64,000 bases of DNA from Shewanella sp. MTB7 (GCF_027571385.1 NZ_CP085636.1:3038001-3102000), one strand, 5' to 3'. Counted from the stretch's first letter, positions 37,883 through 47,611 are shown. Numbers and translations are program-made. Notes: generated by a model from the letters alone, not told the origin.

Positions 37883-39109
37883 TTAAAGCACTGCCATGTC
37901 TGTTTTATCGATATCAGTACTGGATTTGGCGGCGCTTAATGCAAGAATGACCAAGATCACCATCATGGCACACAAGACACCAATACTTAGCTGACCATGC
38001 ATAGGCACTAACGACATAGAAAGCGCTGCCAGACCAGCTCCAAAGTTCTGCAAACCACCTAACAAAGCGCCTGCAACTCCTGCATGGCTAGGAAAGGGCT
38101 CTAGAGCTGCCGAAGTCAACACCGGGAACAGGATACCAGCACCACTAAAAAACAGCACCGAACCGACCAGTAAACTCCAACCTATGACCAGATTTGAAAA
38201 GCCTGGGATCAGTATAAAGAGCGCACCAGCACCGAGTAACGCCACACTGTGATACATGCCCTTAGTGTTATCCTTAAGCCGTCCTGCATAATATGCACCT
38301 GCTAGGTAACCGGGTATGGGAGCCACAAAATAGCAGCTCACCCAAAATGGAGAGAGTTTAAGCACCTGCCCATAAAATACACCTGCAGCGGCTTCAAAAG
38401 CGGCAATACCGGCAAATGTCGCGACTAAACAGATTAAGTAACTCTTAAATTTCTTATTGGATAACACAAAGCGATAAGATTGGGCTACAGGTTCTGGTTT
38501 ACGCTTCGTCGCCGGCAGAGACTCATTAAACTTAACTATGATCAACAGCACCACAAGTAAGCCAAATACAGCCAAAAGTTCATATACCGATTGCCAGCCG
38601 AAATAATGGGTCATTAAACTGCCGACAAAGGGAGCGACAAGTGGAGAGAACACCACAGCCATGGAAACGACACTGTTAAATCTTACTAATGGCTCAGCGG
38701 AATAATGATCCCTTGGAATGCTCCTGCAAAGGGCGCCGGCACTGGCTGTTCCCGCTCCTTGCAGTAACGTGGCAGCAATAAGTGCGTTATAACTGGTCGC
38801 TACACTGGCAACGATAGCGCCTACAACAAAGAGTGATAAGCCAAAAATCAGTACAGGTTTACGTCCAAGCCTATCTGATGCTGGGCCATAGACAAACTGT
38901 AGCAATCCGTAGGAGAGTAGATAACAAGCCATGATAGCTTGAAGCTGACCAGTGTTAACGCTGAAACTCTTTGCAATATCAGGTAATGCAGGAACAAAGA
39001 TAGTCTGTGCCATCTGTCCACAAGCGACCATAATAACAATTAATAATATGAGTGAAGAGAAGCCTTGGTTTTGATTGCTAAGGTTTGACGTCTTCTGAGG
39101 GCCGTTCAT
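37883..39109 (-). CDS. EmrD-like MFS multidrug transporter
   Basis: 408 aa from the ATG at 39109, with GGAGAC five bases upstream; the frame is open for 19 more codons. Twelve TM helices are visible. The loop 2-3 signature is GPASDRLGRKPVL, and the DHA1 motif C region GAGTASAGALCRSIPRDHY is conserved. It belongs to the Bcr/CflA/EmrD drug:H+ antiporter group of the inner membrane. It is divergent from the DTW gene; a 20-bp palindrome lies in the shared promoter region. Confidence 0.9.
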   Translation of the reverse strand: MNGPQKTSNLSNQNQGFSSLILLIVIMVACGQMAQTIFVPALPDIAKSFSVNTGQLQAIMACYLLSYGLLQFVYGPASDRLGRKPVLIFGLSLFVVGAIVASVATSYNALIAATLLQGAGTASAGALCRSIPRDHYSAEPLVRFNSVVSMAVVFSPLVAPFVGSLMTHYFGWQSVYELLAVFGLLVVLLIIVKFNESLPATKRKPEPVAQSYRFVLSNKKFKSYLICLVATFAGIAAFEAAAGVFYGQVLKLSPFWVSCYFVAPIPGYLAGAYYAGRLKDNTKGMYHSVALLGAGALFILIPGFSNLVIGWSLLVGSVLFFSGAGILFPVLTSAALEPFPSHAGVAGALLGGLQNFGAGLAALSMSLVPMHGQLSIGVLCAMMVILVILALSAAKSSTDIDKTDMAVL

Positions 39110-39249
39110 GGTGTCTCCGAGATGGTTAAAATACGCGTTAGCATAAGCAGCGCGCATCATACTCACTTCACATACAATTACAAATCATAAGTAATTAAAA
39201 TAATGGATTTATACCTGATTGATGGATAAGTTTTCCTCATGTGTAAAGT

Positions 39250-39269
39250 GCGTAAAGTTAATTTTACGC
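39250..39269. promoter_or_regulatory. 20-bp palindrome upstream of the MFS gene
   Basis: GCGTAAAGTTAATTTTACGC has two symmetric arms with one mismatched pair, 141 bp upstream of the MFS ATG and 231 bp before the DTW ATG. It could be an operator for either gene. The rest of the gap (39110-39499) is AT-rich without a recognisable gene. Confidence 0.45.
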
Positions 39270-39499
39270 CTTGTATTTAACATGTTGCTGCTTTCTCTAA
39301 CGCGTAACATGTTTTTATGATCAAGATCTCAAAATTGAGGTTAAATTGATTAACATTAGACAGTGTTCAATTTATAACTTTTTTAAGGTTTTTACCCGTG
39401 GTTCAGTTTTATAAGCTTGTGCTTTACCCAAACTCACTACGCCTGTTAAAATTAATCCATGTTCTGCCATCAAATTTTTTAAAAGCGCAAAGTAAATAT

Positions 39500-40255
39500 A
39501 TGAGTGTTAAACAGCATGCGATCCACAGGCTTTACCAATACCGTAAAGCCATATCTACCAGACCTTATGGTGCTCGTGGTAAAAATCTAATCAGATGTGA
39601 GCTTTGTCTATTGGCAAAACAGTACTGTACCTGTGAATCCCGTCGACAGCTAATCTCTAATAATGCATTTTTATTAATGATGTATGATGATGAAGTACTA
39701 AAGCCGAGTAACAGTGGTCGTTTAATTGCGGATTTAATTCCCGATACTCATGCTTATATTTGGTCACGAACCCATGCCAACCGCAAAATGATGGCTGTAA
39801 TTGAAGATCCTAAGTATCAAGCTTTTGTTATTTTCCCCGCTGAATATGCTTGTGATGATCAACAAGTCTTAGCCAAGGTTGAACCCTCTGAGTTACCTGA
39901 AGGTAAAACCCCGCTATTTATCTTACTCGATGGCAGTTGGCGAGAGGCGATAAGGATGTTTCGTAAGAGTCCTTATCTGCATCACCTGCCACTATTATCA
40001 TTTACCCCAGATACCGTGGCTAAATATGGGCTACGAAAGGGGAGTCGCGATTTTCAGCTGGGTACTGCAGAGGTCGCTGCATTGGCATTAGGGGCATCAG
40101 GAGAGCCAGAAAATGCTGCGTCTCTCAACACTTGGTTTGAGCTGTTTATTGAATCCTCAATTTTTAGTCGCAGTCGTAAAAGTACCAGCGACTTAACACC
40201 ATTGGCACGATTAAAAGCTAAATTTTTAGGGACATTTAATGGTAGCGAACAATAG
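39500..40255 (+). CDS. DTW-domain tRNA-uridine aminocarboxypropyltransferase
   Basis: 251 aa from the ATG at 39500 (MSVKQHAIHRLYQYRKA); a GTG at 39398 extends the frame by 34 residues with no domain. The N-terminal zinc-like cysteines RCELCLLAKQYCTC, the LLDGSWREA motif (variant of the D-T-W/DGTW signature) and SRTHANRK identify the DTW/YfiP (TapT) family, which adds the acp group to U47 of tRNA. The DTW motif here reads DGSW. It is monocistronic. Confidence 0.82.
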   Translation: MSVKQHAIHRLYQYRKAISTRPYGARGKNLIRCELCLLAKQYCTCESRRQLISNNAFLLMMYDDEVLKPSNSGRLIADLIPDTHAYIWSRTHANRKMMAVIEDPKYQAFVIFPAEYACDDQQVLAKVEPSELPEGKTPLFILLDGSWREAIRMFRKSPYLHHLPLLSFTPDTVAKYGLRKGSRDFQLGTAEVAALALGASGEPENAASLNTWFELFIESSIFSRSRKSTSDLTPLARLKAKFLGTFNGSEQ

Positions 40256-40359
40256 CTTTTGCTTAATAGAAGTCATTTCCCTATATTGAATAGAGAGTGG
40301 GGGTTATCTATTTAATGTAGATCATCAATACTCGCTAGCTAAATTTAAAGGAGCAGCCT

Positions 40360-40584
40360 ATGACCAGATATATTAGTGCTAACCTGAGACTTGCCTTGTG
40401 GAGGCTGTTATTAATCGCTAGCGTATGCTTATTTTATGACTCGAGTTCAGCTGTTCAAAAACCGATGTTCACTGAATCTATCCATGAGGTGAGTTTTAAT
40501 CGTTATCAAGCGGGGTTTGTCTGCCGAGAACGTGGTTGGGAGTTCTGTATTGGCTGGTCATATTCACACAGTCGCATGGCATAG
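40360..40584 (+). CDS. Small secreted protein, unknown
   Basis: 74 aa. A good SD (AAAGGAG) lies before the ATG. Residues 10-31 form a signal-peptide-like helix (LALWRLLLIASVCLFYDSSSA), and the remaining 43 residues hold two cysteines (VCRERGWEFCIGW) that could form a disulfide. It matches no family I know. It stands alone between the DTW gene and the two-component system. Confidence 0.6.
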   Translation: MTRYISANLRLALWRLLLIASVCLFYDSSSAVQKPMFTESIHEVSFNRYQAGFVCRERGWEFCIGWSYSHSRMA

Positions 40585-40654
40585 AGTCATGATCTTCTCT
40601 GCTAACATTGATCAACTCTACACAATGCCATCAGGCAATCATCTGAATAATGAT

Positions 40655-41251
40655 TTACTGGAAATGTGCCATTAAATTAGCAAGCTCAGTTGCGTTACTG
40701 ACCTTCATCTTCAACATCACTTTCTGTCGATGTAACTCAATGGTTCGTTGGGCGATATTAAGCTCTGCGGCAATCACCTTATTCAGTTTACCCGCTAACA
40801 CCTGCAACATCACCTCATGCTCCCTTGGTGTGAGACTCGCCACCCGTACCATTAACTCCTTGTTATGATCCTGACGATTGAAAGATTCTAGGGATTGTTG
40901 TGTTGCAAGTTGTAGCAGTTGACAGAGTTTACCCCCATCAACAGGCTTCTCGATAAAATCGATAGCGCCACTTTGTATCGCTTGCACCGCCATAAAGATG
41001 GTGCCATGGCCAGTTAGCATGATCACACTCAATGGGCTATTACATTGTTTAATATGATTAAGTAGAGCCAGACCATCCATATTTGGCATCTGAATATCCA
41101 AAATAGCGATACCAGGTTTATTGAGATCGACAGCGCTTAGAAACTGCGCAGCATCTAAGTAACAGTTGGTAGCAAAACCTAAACCGCCCAACATCCAGCT
41201 GAGTGAATCCAGCACGTCTTGATCGTCATCCACTAAATATATGTTACACAT
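40655..41251 (-). CDS. FixJ/TtrR-like response regulator
   Basis: 198 aa from the ATG at 41251 (MCNIYLVDDDQDVL), which overlaps the kinase stop by 8 bases. The receiver domain has Asp52 in AILDIQMPNMDG, Thr in LTGHG and Lys in FIEKPVDGGKL. The C-terminal LuxR-type HTH is SLTPREHEVMLQVLAGKLNKVIAAELNIAQRTIELHRQ. It is the partner of the preceding PhnD-type sensor kinase and probably controls the flavin electron-transfer genes next door. Confidence 0.92.
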   Translation of the reverse strand: MCNIYLVDDDQDVLDSLSWMLGGLGFATNCYLDAAQFLSAVDLNKPGIAILDIQMPNMDGLALLNHIKQCNSPLSVIMLTGHGTIFMAVQAIQSGAIDFIEKPVDGGKLCQLLQLATQQSLESFNRQDHNKELMVRVASLTPREHEVMLQVLAGKLNKVIAAELNIAQRTIELHRQKVMLKMKVSNATELANLMAHFQ

Positions 41252-43028
41252 GAGTTTGTTTCCTAACAGTTTCAACTTGCGGGCAATGTTTTATTATGGG
41301 CAGTGACAGTGTGACCTTCAGCCCTTGAGCATGCTCATTATTGAGGGATATGGCAGCAATACTGCCACCATGCTCTTCAATAATGCGTTTACAGATCACC
41401 ATTCCCAGTCCTAGACCATTTTGTTTTGAAGTTTCAAAGGGAAAAAACAACCGGCTTAATGCCAATTCAGACAAGCCGATGCCATTATCACAAATAGTGA
41501 TCACTGCCTGCTGATGTTGTTCTGACAGGCTTATGGTTAATTCCGCTGTGTGGATATTCTCCATCGCATCAAGTGAGTTGCGAATAAGATTTACCAGCAC
41601 TTGTTGCAGTAAGCTGATGTCTGCAACGGTTATGACTTCAGTTAATTCAAGAGTCGGAGTCAGTTGCATACGCTTAAGCTCGGGAGACATAAGATTAAGC
41701 GTTTCATCGATTAACATGACTAAATCACAGGATTCATAAACACTGGGCTGTTGACAGAACTGCCTAAAACGTTTGATGGTGCTTTGTGCGCGATCAACTT
41801 GTTGAATCGCTTTGTTTAATGCAGTATTTAATTCAACTTGATCTGGGGTTAATCGGTATAAACACCCTTGAGTTAAATAGCGGATCCCTGCTAAAGGTTG
41901 ATTCAGCTCATGGGCAATTCCCGATGCCATCTCTCCGGTAAGCAGTACGCGCTGTGCCTTATAAAATTGTTTTTGTTGTTCGTAAAGGCTCTTCTGAGTT
42001 TGTTGATGCAACTCCATTTCGGCTGAGAGGGCGTGAGTGCGCAAAACCACCAAACGTTTAACCCTTAAGTGGTGCAGGTAACCCAATAGCAAAAAGATGA
42101 AGCTTCCAATTCCCCAAGGCAGTGCGCTTTTGAGCAAAAATTCCCAGTTAGTGATAAATGGCCACTCATTTAGGATTTTGAGCAATTCGAAAACATGACT
42201 GTCGTTGACGGGGGCTGACCAATATTGGTAGCGACCCAGCAGTGCTTCCTGGTCATAATTATCGATTGAGAGCAGTGCACGAACAATGTTTGTGGCTAGC
42301 TTATGATCTGTATCTCCTAATTTTGAGAAAGTGTATGAAGGGTAGAGATCACTGGATGTCAGGCAGTTATAATTTGGGTGATTACGCTGTAACACCACCT
42401 TAAGTTTTCCCTCTGTAATACTGCCATTTTTAAGTGCTGATTCGAACACACAGCTAGGGAGAATCGCGATGTCAGCTTTACCTGACTCGACCATATTAAG
42501 CAGCTTATTTTGTGGAAAACCGACGAAGCTGAGTCCCTTTAGATCGCGAAATGGATTGATGCCAACTAATGCTAATTGTCCGGCAATAATTTGAAAACCG
42601 CCGAAGGCTTTTCGATCCGATGAAATAAGAGTGTATTTAGTTAAATCATTGAGCTGATTGATGTCTATTCCAGCCCGAGTGATGATGGCTGAACCTACGG
42701 CGTCATCAGGTTCAACACTGTGCAGTGGCAATAAGGTGAGTAAGCTACTGGCGCCATAATCTTTTTTTAGGGTCACTGATGTGAGCGCATTGCTGATGAT
42801 AAAGTCTAATTTTTGTTGTGCTACATGCTCCTGCAGTTCAACAGGCGTTAGGGGGAGCAGAGTAAAGGTTTGATCTATTTCTGATCCAACGCGATCGAAA
42901 GTCGGTTGCCATCGTTCAAATACCGCTTCTGGCGTCGCAAAAGAGAGAATGCCAACTCGGATTGGTTCTTTGGCTTGAAGGGCTGTGCAGATAAATAGCG
43001 AAATTAGAACAAATAGTAGTCGATTCAT
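41244..43028 (-). CDS. TtrS-like sensor histidine kinase with PhnD-type sensor domain
   Basis: 594 aa. A signal peptide (LLFVLISLFICTALQA) leads to a periplasmic PhnD/substrate-binding-like domain (residues 21-290: IRVGILSFATPEAVFERW, ADIAILPSCVFES). A TM helix follows (about 300-319), then a short coiled coil and the kinase: His373 in GIAHELNQPLAGIRYL, N-box LVNLIRNSLDAM, G-boxes ICDNGIGLS and GLGLGMVICKRI. This layout matches TtrS, the tetrathionate sensor, but Shewanella uses many such sensors beside respiratory reductases, so the ligand is unknown. It is the first gene of a kinase-regulator operon. Confidence 0.92.
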   Translation of the reverse strand: MNRLLFVLISLFICTALQAKEPIRVGILSFATPEAVFERWQPTFDRVGSEIDQTFTLLPLTPVELQEHVAQQKLDFIISNALTSVTLKKDYGASSLLTLLPLHSVEPDDAVGSAIITRAGIDINQLNDLTKYTLISSDRKAFGGFQIIAGQLALVGINPFRDLKGLSFVGFPQNKLLNMVESGKADIAILPSCVFESALKNGSITEGKLKVVLQRNHPNYNCLTSSDLYPSYTFSKLGDTDHKLATNIVRALLSIDNYDQEALLGRYQYWSAPVNDSHVFELLKILNEWPFITNWEFLLKSALPWGIGSFIFLLLGYLHHLRVKRLVVLRTHALSAEMELHQQTQKSLYEQQKQFYKAQRVLLTGEMASGIAHELNQPLAGIRYLTQGCLYRLTPDQVELNTALNKAIQQVDRAQSTIKRFRQFCQQPSVYESCDLVMLIDETLNLMSPELKRMQLTPTLELTEVITVADISLLQQVLVNLIRNSLDAMENIHTAELTISLSEQHQQAVITICDNGIGLSELALSRLFFPFETSKQNGLGLGMVICKRIIEEHGGSIAAISLNNEHAQGLKVTLSLPIIKHCPQVETVRKQTHV

Positions 43029-43280
43029 ACTTTTGATAAACAGTGAAATAAACGATAATTAACAGACGTTATTATGCCGTCTTTTATGCATAGATGCTTA
43101 TTTATACTATAGGGAAGGGATCTTGATCACAATTAGTATGAGTATACAGTAACCCCAAGTATGTAGAATAAATACTTGGGGTCATCACATTAAGGACAAT
43201 GTTTAATTTGTTTTATTGAATATCAATTGCTTGGCTTAAATAAATTTCAGCGAATAACAAATTGCTCACTTTATTAAGTG

Positions 43281-44447
43281 CTAATCTTGAATTAGATGGT
43301 TATTACGCAATTGATACTTGTCAAAATGAGATGATTTACGTTTATTTCCTGCTTCATCTAAATACCAAACCGCTTCAAGGTAATCATATTTTTCTGCAAA
43401 TTCAATGGCCTCTTCAAGTGGCATCAAAAAGAGCGCAGTGGATATCACATCAGCGAATATCTGCTGACCGTTCATCACCACGGTAGTAGAAATTCCAGTG
43501 GGTTTCGGGTGTAACGTTTTAGGGTCGATTAAATGATGGTATTGAATTCCACCAGCGGTAAAGTAGTTGAGATAATTACCACTAGAGACAATGGTTAAAT
43601 CTTTCCCTTGCACCACTTCATGAAACTGTCCCTCAAATGTTTGGCACTGGGGTAACTGATACTCTGATTTCTTGCATAAAGGGTCTTCGATAGCCGTGGC
43701 AAAGGTGCGCTGCTGAGGATGAAGTCCGTAATGACGAATATTACCACCAGCATTGATCATAAATGAGTTAATGCCTACCATTTTAAGGGAATCATAGACT
43801 TTCTCTGCCATCCAGCCCTTAGCTATCCCACCTAAATCGATGCTCATACCCGCTTTCATCTGAATAGTATTAAGGGTTTGGTCTAACACAATATCCTCGA
43901 TGTCGATAAGTTTGGCTGCTTGCTTTAACTCCTCTGCATTGGGAATTGTGCATAAGCCTAACGCTTTAGTTTCACCTTTACATTGACCTCTATGTTGACG
44001 CCAAAGGTCGATGACGGGTGAAAGTGCGATATTAAAATACCCCTGGCTTAAGGTGTGCCATTCCAGACTTGAGGCGATAAGTTCCGTGAGTTTAGCATCT
44101 ATCATATGGATTTTTTCTGGTGCATTATTGATGGTTTTTACATTGGTGACATTAGGGTAAGTACTGTAATTCGAGGCCTGATAGTGATACTCCTGAATGA
44201 CATTAAGAGCATTGCAAAGGGCTAATTTAGCTGCTTTTTCATCGGCTGTATAAAGGTCGATAGTGATTGAAGTGCCAAAATATTTTAACGTACTTAAACT
44301 GGTAACGCCATCTTGACGGGTGATAATCCCGTTACCTTCACATTGATAAGGATCAAGGATGTCAGTGGCTGCTTGTAGTGTGAATGACGTCGATAAACCT
44401 AACAAGACGACACTGAAAAAATACAATTTATTTATACATGGTTTCAT
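43281..44447 (-). CDS. apbE: FAD:protein FMN transferase
   Basis: 388 aa with a signal peptide (LYFFSVVLLGLSTSFTLQA) and no lipobox, so it is a free periplasmic protein. ApbE signatures: the FGTSITIDLY start of the domain, ALSPVIDLWR, MSIDLGGIAKGWMAEK, FMINAGGNIRHYG (flavin site) and FADVISTALFLMPLEEA (Mg-binding end). ApbE attaches FMN to Thr/Ser of FMN_bind proteins outside the cytoplasm. The divergent neighbour is exactly such a target, 214 bp away, so it is very likely its substrate. Confidence 0.95.
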   Translation of the reverse strand: MKPCINKLYFFSVVLLGLSTSFTLQAATDILDPYQCEGNGIITRQDGVTSLSTLKYFGTSITIDLYTADEKAAKLALCNALNVIQEYHYQASNYSTYPNVTNVKTINNAPEKIHMIDAKLTELIASSLEWHTLSQGYFNIALSPVIDLWRQHRGQCKGETKALGLCTIPNAEELKQAAKLIDIEDIVLDQTLNTIQMKAGMSIDLGGIAKGWMAEKVYDSLKMVGINSFMINAGGNIRHYGLHPQQRTFATAIEDPLCKKSEYQLPQCQTFEGQFHEVVQGKDLTIVSSGNYLNYFTAGGIQYHHLIDPKTLHPKPTGISTTVVMNGQQIFADVISTALFLMPLEEAIEFAEKYDYLEAVWYLDEAGNKRKSSHFDKYQLRNNHLIQD

Positions 44448-44661
44448 AAAGTGTTACCGGATTAAATAATTTATTAAACATAAAAATACGCTTTATATAA
44501 TTAGCACAAGGATGATTTTGAATATATTAAGTTGGTGATAATTGTTAACTGGATCAAATTATCGAACTAAACAGAGTTAACCTGCGGTTTTCCGCAATAG
44601 TTTAATTATCTCGGTTCGCTATGCTGCATAAAACTTGAATTAAGTCCAAAGGCAGAACCAG
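44448..44661. promoter_or_regulatory. Divergent promoter region apbE / FMN_bind gene
   Basis: 214 AT-rich bases between the two gene starts. GTTAAC occurs twice (44541-44546 and 44576-44581), and TGGATCAAATTATCG lies between them. A binding site for the neighbouring response regulator would be expected here, but I cannot name one from sequence alone. Confidence 0.4.
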
Positions 44662-46008
44662 ATGACACAATTTAAAATATACAGAAAGAGTCTTATTTGC
44701 AGTGCAATTACGCTTGCTACCCTCGCGCTAGCTGGTTGTGCTAATTCAACGCCAGATGGCAAGTACGTCGATGGTAGTCATGAAGTGAATGGCAAGGGTA
44801 AAAAAAGCCAAATCGTGCTTAAGGTTGAAGTTGTAAAAGGCAGCATTAAAGAGATCACGACCAAATCACACAATGAAACCGAGTCCCTCTACCTGAACGC
44901 TGAGCGTCTACTGGCAAAAATCCTTGCTAACAATGGCCACGAAGGCATCGATGCAGTATCCGGTGCAACTTTTTCATCTAATGGTATTTTAAAGGCGATT
45001 AATACACTACCTCGTGCGAATGGTACTCAGCCTGAGTTCGTGGCTGTTGGCTCAAAAGATGATTCTAACAGTGATGATTTCAAGCTTAAATGGTCTATAC
45101 AGCCTCAACTTGGCATGATCACTGGCGATTTCTACTTTGAAGAAGCAAGATTCCGTCAAGGCCATAAAGGCAGCATGATCGTTGTCACCGATAGCAATAA
45201 TGCTAACGATGTGATTTTTGCAGAATTCAATGAAAGTGGCCGTCCTAATTACTACACCCGAATTTTCCAAGATGTGCCTAAGCGTATGTCTGAATATAAC
45301 TTCTCAATGGGCAAGAAAAAAGGCACTGCTTGGGTTCAATCTCCATTAACCATGGAAAAACTGATGGTCGAACAGGATAAACTCACATTCGATCTTAACC
45401 CTGATTTCGATCCAAAACTGACTAACAAATTAACAGAACCTAATCGCCTTAAATACCTTGGCATAGATGTGGTTGCAGGGGCATCGAACAGCATTCAGCA
45501 ATCTATGATCCCATTGACAGCAAAAATTCACGCCAAGATTAATGGTGAAGGAACGCAAGAGCTGTTTTACCAAAATGCGGAGAAGTTACTCGACAGTAAA
45601 GCTAAATGGACCGGGATCACCGCAGTATTAAGACTAGTTGTTGATACCAATACCAAAGCGATCACTAAAGCTTATTATGATGAAATTTTTGCTGACGAAG
45701 CAGCTCAGATCAAAGACGCCCCATTGAAGAAGTTCTACCGCCAATCTAAGTACGCTTCGATTAACTATGTGGAGCCTGCCCGTATCGGCTTTAACGTCAT
45801 GGTAGATGCGCTAGAGGTACATCTGCAAGCTGGTGGTTCACTGTTTGACATTAATGACCTTCCAGCCACCGGTGACACCGGCAGCTACGCCGCAACGGGA
45901 TTCACTAAACGTTCAGATTCTTGGGATACCTACCTTAATCAAGCTGATATTTTGTACAAGCAGATGCGTCTTGATGGTGTGATTAGCGAACATAAAAAAT
46001 CAATCTAA
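44662..46008 (+). CDS. Flavinylated multi-unit FMN_bind lipoprotein
   Basis: 448 aa. Lipobox LALAGC with Cys26. The first FMN_bind unit (about residues 32-118) ends in DAVSGATFSSNG; Thr103 of SGAT is the predicted ApbE flavinylation site. A second unit-like stretch (140-290) has DVVAGASNSIQQ at the same place (Ala272-Ser275), and a third (295-420) has VLRLVVDTNTKAITKAYYDE but no clear SGAT. So one canonical and two degenerate units are stacked in one chain. It is probably anchored in the outer or inner membrane and shuttles electrons in the periplasm. The porin gene follows after 31 bp. Confidence 0.88.
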   Translation: MTQFKIYRKSLICSAITLATLALAGCANSTPDGKYVDGSHEVNGKGKKSQIVLKVEVVKGSIKEITTKSHNETESLYLNAERLLAKILANNGHEGIDAVSGATFSSNGILKAINTLPRANGTQPEFVAVGSKDDSNSDDFKLKWSIQPQLGMITGDFYFEEARFRQGHKGSMIVVTDSNNANDVIFAEFNESGRPNYYTRIFQDVPKRMSEYNFSMGKKKGTAWVQSPLTMEKLMVEQDKLTFDLNPDFDPKLTNKLTEPNRLKYLGIDVVAGASNSIQQSMIPLTAKIHAKINGEGTQELFYQNAEKLLDSKAKWTGITAVLRLVVDTNTKAITKAYYDEIFADEAAQIKDAPLKKFYRQSKYASINYVEPARIGFNVMVDALEVHLQAGGSLFDINDLPATGDTGSYAATGFTKRSDSWDTYLNQADILYKQMRLDGVISEHKKSI

Positions 46009-46039
46009 GCATTGATAAAAAATTGAATTTAGAGAAACG

Positions 46040-47086
46040 ATGATGAAAAACTACAAAGTAACGTTTATCGCAAGTGCACTCATGCTATCACCACAACTGA
46101 TGGCTGATGAATACAAGGTCTATGGTCGTATCGATTACTCGGTCACCAATTCTGACAGCGGCACAGCAACTCACGATGGTAAAAGTGGCACTATTTTAGA
46201 GAATAACTGGAGCCGACTAGGCGTTAAAGGCAGCAGTGAGCTAGCGACGGACTTACAACTGTTTTATCAAATAGAAGTGGGTGTGAATGGGGCATCAGAA
46301 GGCAAAAGCAACAACCCATTCTCAGCTAGGCCTACTTTTATTGGTCTTAAGCATACGACATTAGGTCAATTAGCCGCAGGACGTATCGACCCTGTCTTTA
46401 AAATGGCTAAAGGCGGCTCAGATGCTATGGATATGTATTCGCTAAAGCACGATCGTCTGTTTACCGGTGACAAACGCTGGGGCGACTCATTTGAATATAA
46501 AACCGCAAAGTGGAACAAGCTACAGCTGGGTGCCAGTTATATCATGGAGGACAATCATTATGCCGAAGATGATCAACGCCGTGATAATGACAATTACCAA
46601 GTTGCGTTAACCTATGGTGATAAACACTTTAAGAGTGGCGATGTGTACCTTGCCGGTGCTTATTCTGATGGTATTGAAGATGTAAAAGCCTTCCGCGCTG
46701 TGGCTCAGGTTAAAATCAATAACTTGATGCTAGGTACCATGTACCAAAGTTCAGAGATGATCAATCCAACTAAAGTAAACTGGGCACAACGTGATGGCTC
46801 TGGTTTTATCGCCAGTGCTAAATACAAGATTGATAATTTGGTATTGAAAGCACAGTACGGCCAGGATGATTCAGGAACCGGTCGTATAGCCAGTAAAGTT
46901 TATGATGCATTGGGCGAGGGGGCATTTGCCGTCCCAGAAGTTACCACTTGGGCATTGGGCGCTGAGTACCGCATTTCAAAATCAACACTGCTACATACAG
47001 AAATGGGCCAATTTGATGTGAAACAGTACAGCGACTTTGATGACACCATCGTCAGCCTAGGTGTCCGTTACGACTTCTCTATTTAA
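46040..47086 (+). CDS. Gram-negative porin of the flavin locus
   Basis: 348 aa. A signal peptide (FIASALMLSPQLMA) is followed by DEYKVYGRIDYSVTN and SRLGVKGSSELATDLQLFYQIE, and it ends LGVRYDFSI, the aromatic C-terminal signal of trimeric 16-strand porins (Porin_4). The first ATG at 46040 has GAGA five bases upstream. It lies 31 bp after the FMN_bind gene and before a terminator, so the two form an operon. It may admit the terminal electron acceptor. Confidence 0.9.
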   Translation: MMKNYKVTFIASALMLSPQLMADEYKVYGRIDYSVTNSDSGTATHDGKSGTILENNWSRLGVKGSSELATDLQLFYQIEVGVNGASEGKSNNPFSARPTFIGLKHTTLGQLAAGRIDPVFKMAKGGSDAMDMYSLKHDRLFTGDKRWGDSFEYKTAKWNKLQLGASYIMEDNHYAEDDQRRDNDNYQVALTYGDKHFKSGDVYLAGAYSDGIEDVKAFRAVAQVKINNLMLGTMYQSSEMINPTKVNWAQRDGSGFIASAKYKIDNLVLKAQYGQDDSGTGRIASKVYDALGEGAFAVPEVTTWALGAEYRISKSTLLHTEMGQFDVKQYSDFDDTIVSLGVRYDFSI

Positions 47087-47136
47087 CTAACCTAAAACTC
47101 ATTAATTCGAGTTCAAGTTAACTAAAGTCGTCCCCC

Positions 47137-47178
47137 AAAAAAATCCGCCTTATACCATAAGTATTAGGCGGATTTTTG
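47137..47178 (+). terminator. Rho-independent terminator after the porin gene
   Basis: AAAAATCCGCCT pairs with AGGCGGATTTTT (12-bp stem) around an AT-rich loop that can add ATAC/GTAT pairs. Confidence 0.88.
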
Positions 47179-47311
47179 TTTTCCAGCTATATCATTGATA
47201 AATCTAGCATTTAGTGGCGAATGTGAAACATTCATGCGCTTATGAGCGAGAGGTAGGAAGGGACGTTGTTGGAACACGAAGGGCTACAGCAAAGGCCAAA
47301 ATATAGATCAA

Positions 47312-47610
47312 AGAATGGATCCCGGAACAAGCCCGGGATGACGGCAATGACAGATGACCCGTTTGCTCTTGCCATTACTGTCAGAGCAGCGTTCCTATAG
47401 CCGTAGGCTATTCCGTCAGCAACGCGTTCAGTAGTCACTTGTGACGTTCGTCTCAGCTTTTCCTAGCAGCGAACGCCCCCGCAGGCACGAAGTGCCGTCC
47501 TAGCAGGGCGAAGCCCGTCCTTCTCAGCTCTTAACCTAGCAGTGAGCTTGCGAACGTCCTCGCAGACACGAAGTGTCGCTCTAGTAGGGCGAAGCCCGAC
47601 CTTCTTTGCC
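47312..47610. repeat. Modular mini-hairpin repeat, copy B
   Basis: In order: GGATCCCGG..CCCGGGATGACGG (about 47317-47344), a GTCAGAGCAGCGTTCC block, AGCC-GTA-GGCT, GTCAC-TT-GTGAC (47434-47445), AGCAGCGAACGC, GGCAC-GAA-GTGCC (47484-47496), GGGC-GAA-GCCC, then a second set with GACAC-GAA-GTGTC (47565-47577) and GGGC-GAA-GCCC. It fills the gap between the converging porin and flavoreductase genes and reaches to one base before the latter's stop. Confidence 0.82.
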
Positions 47611-47611
47611 C

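Noticed and set aside
43100-43160. CRP or FNR site upstream of the kinase (CTTGATCACAATTAG)
   Set aside because: Only one half-site fits either consensus.
47312-47610. CRISPR array
   Set aside because: Repeats are mosaic and of irregular spacing, with no unique spacers of constant length and no cas genes.
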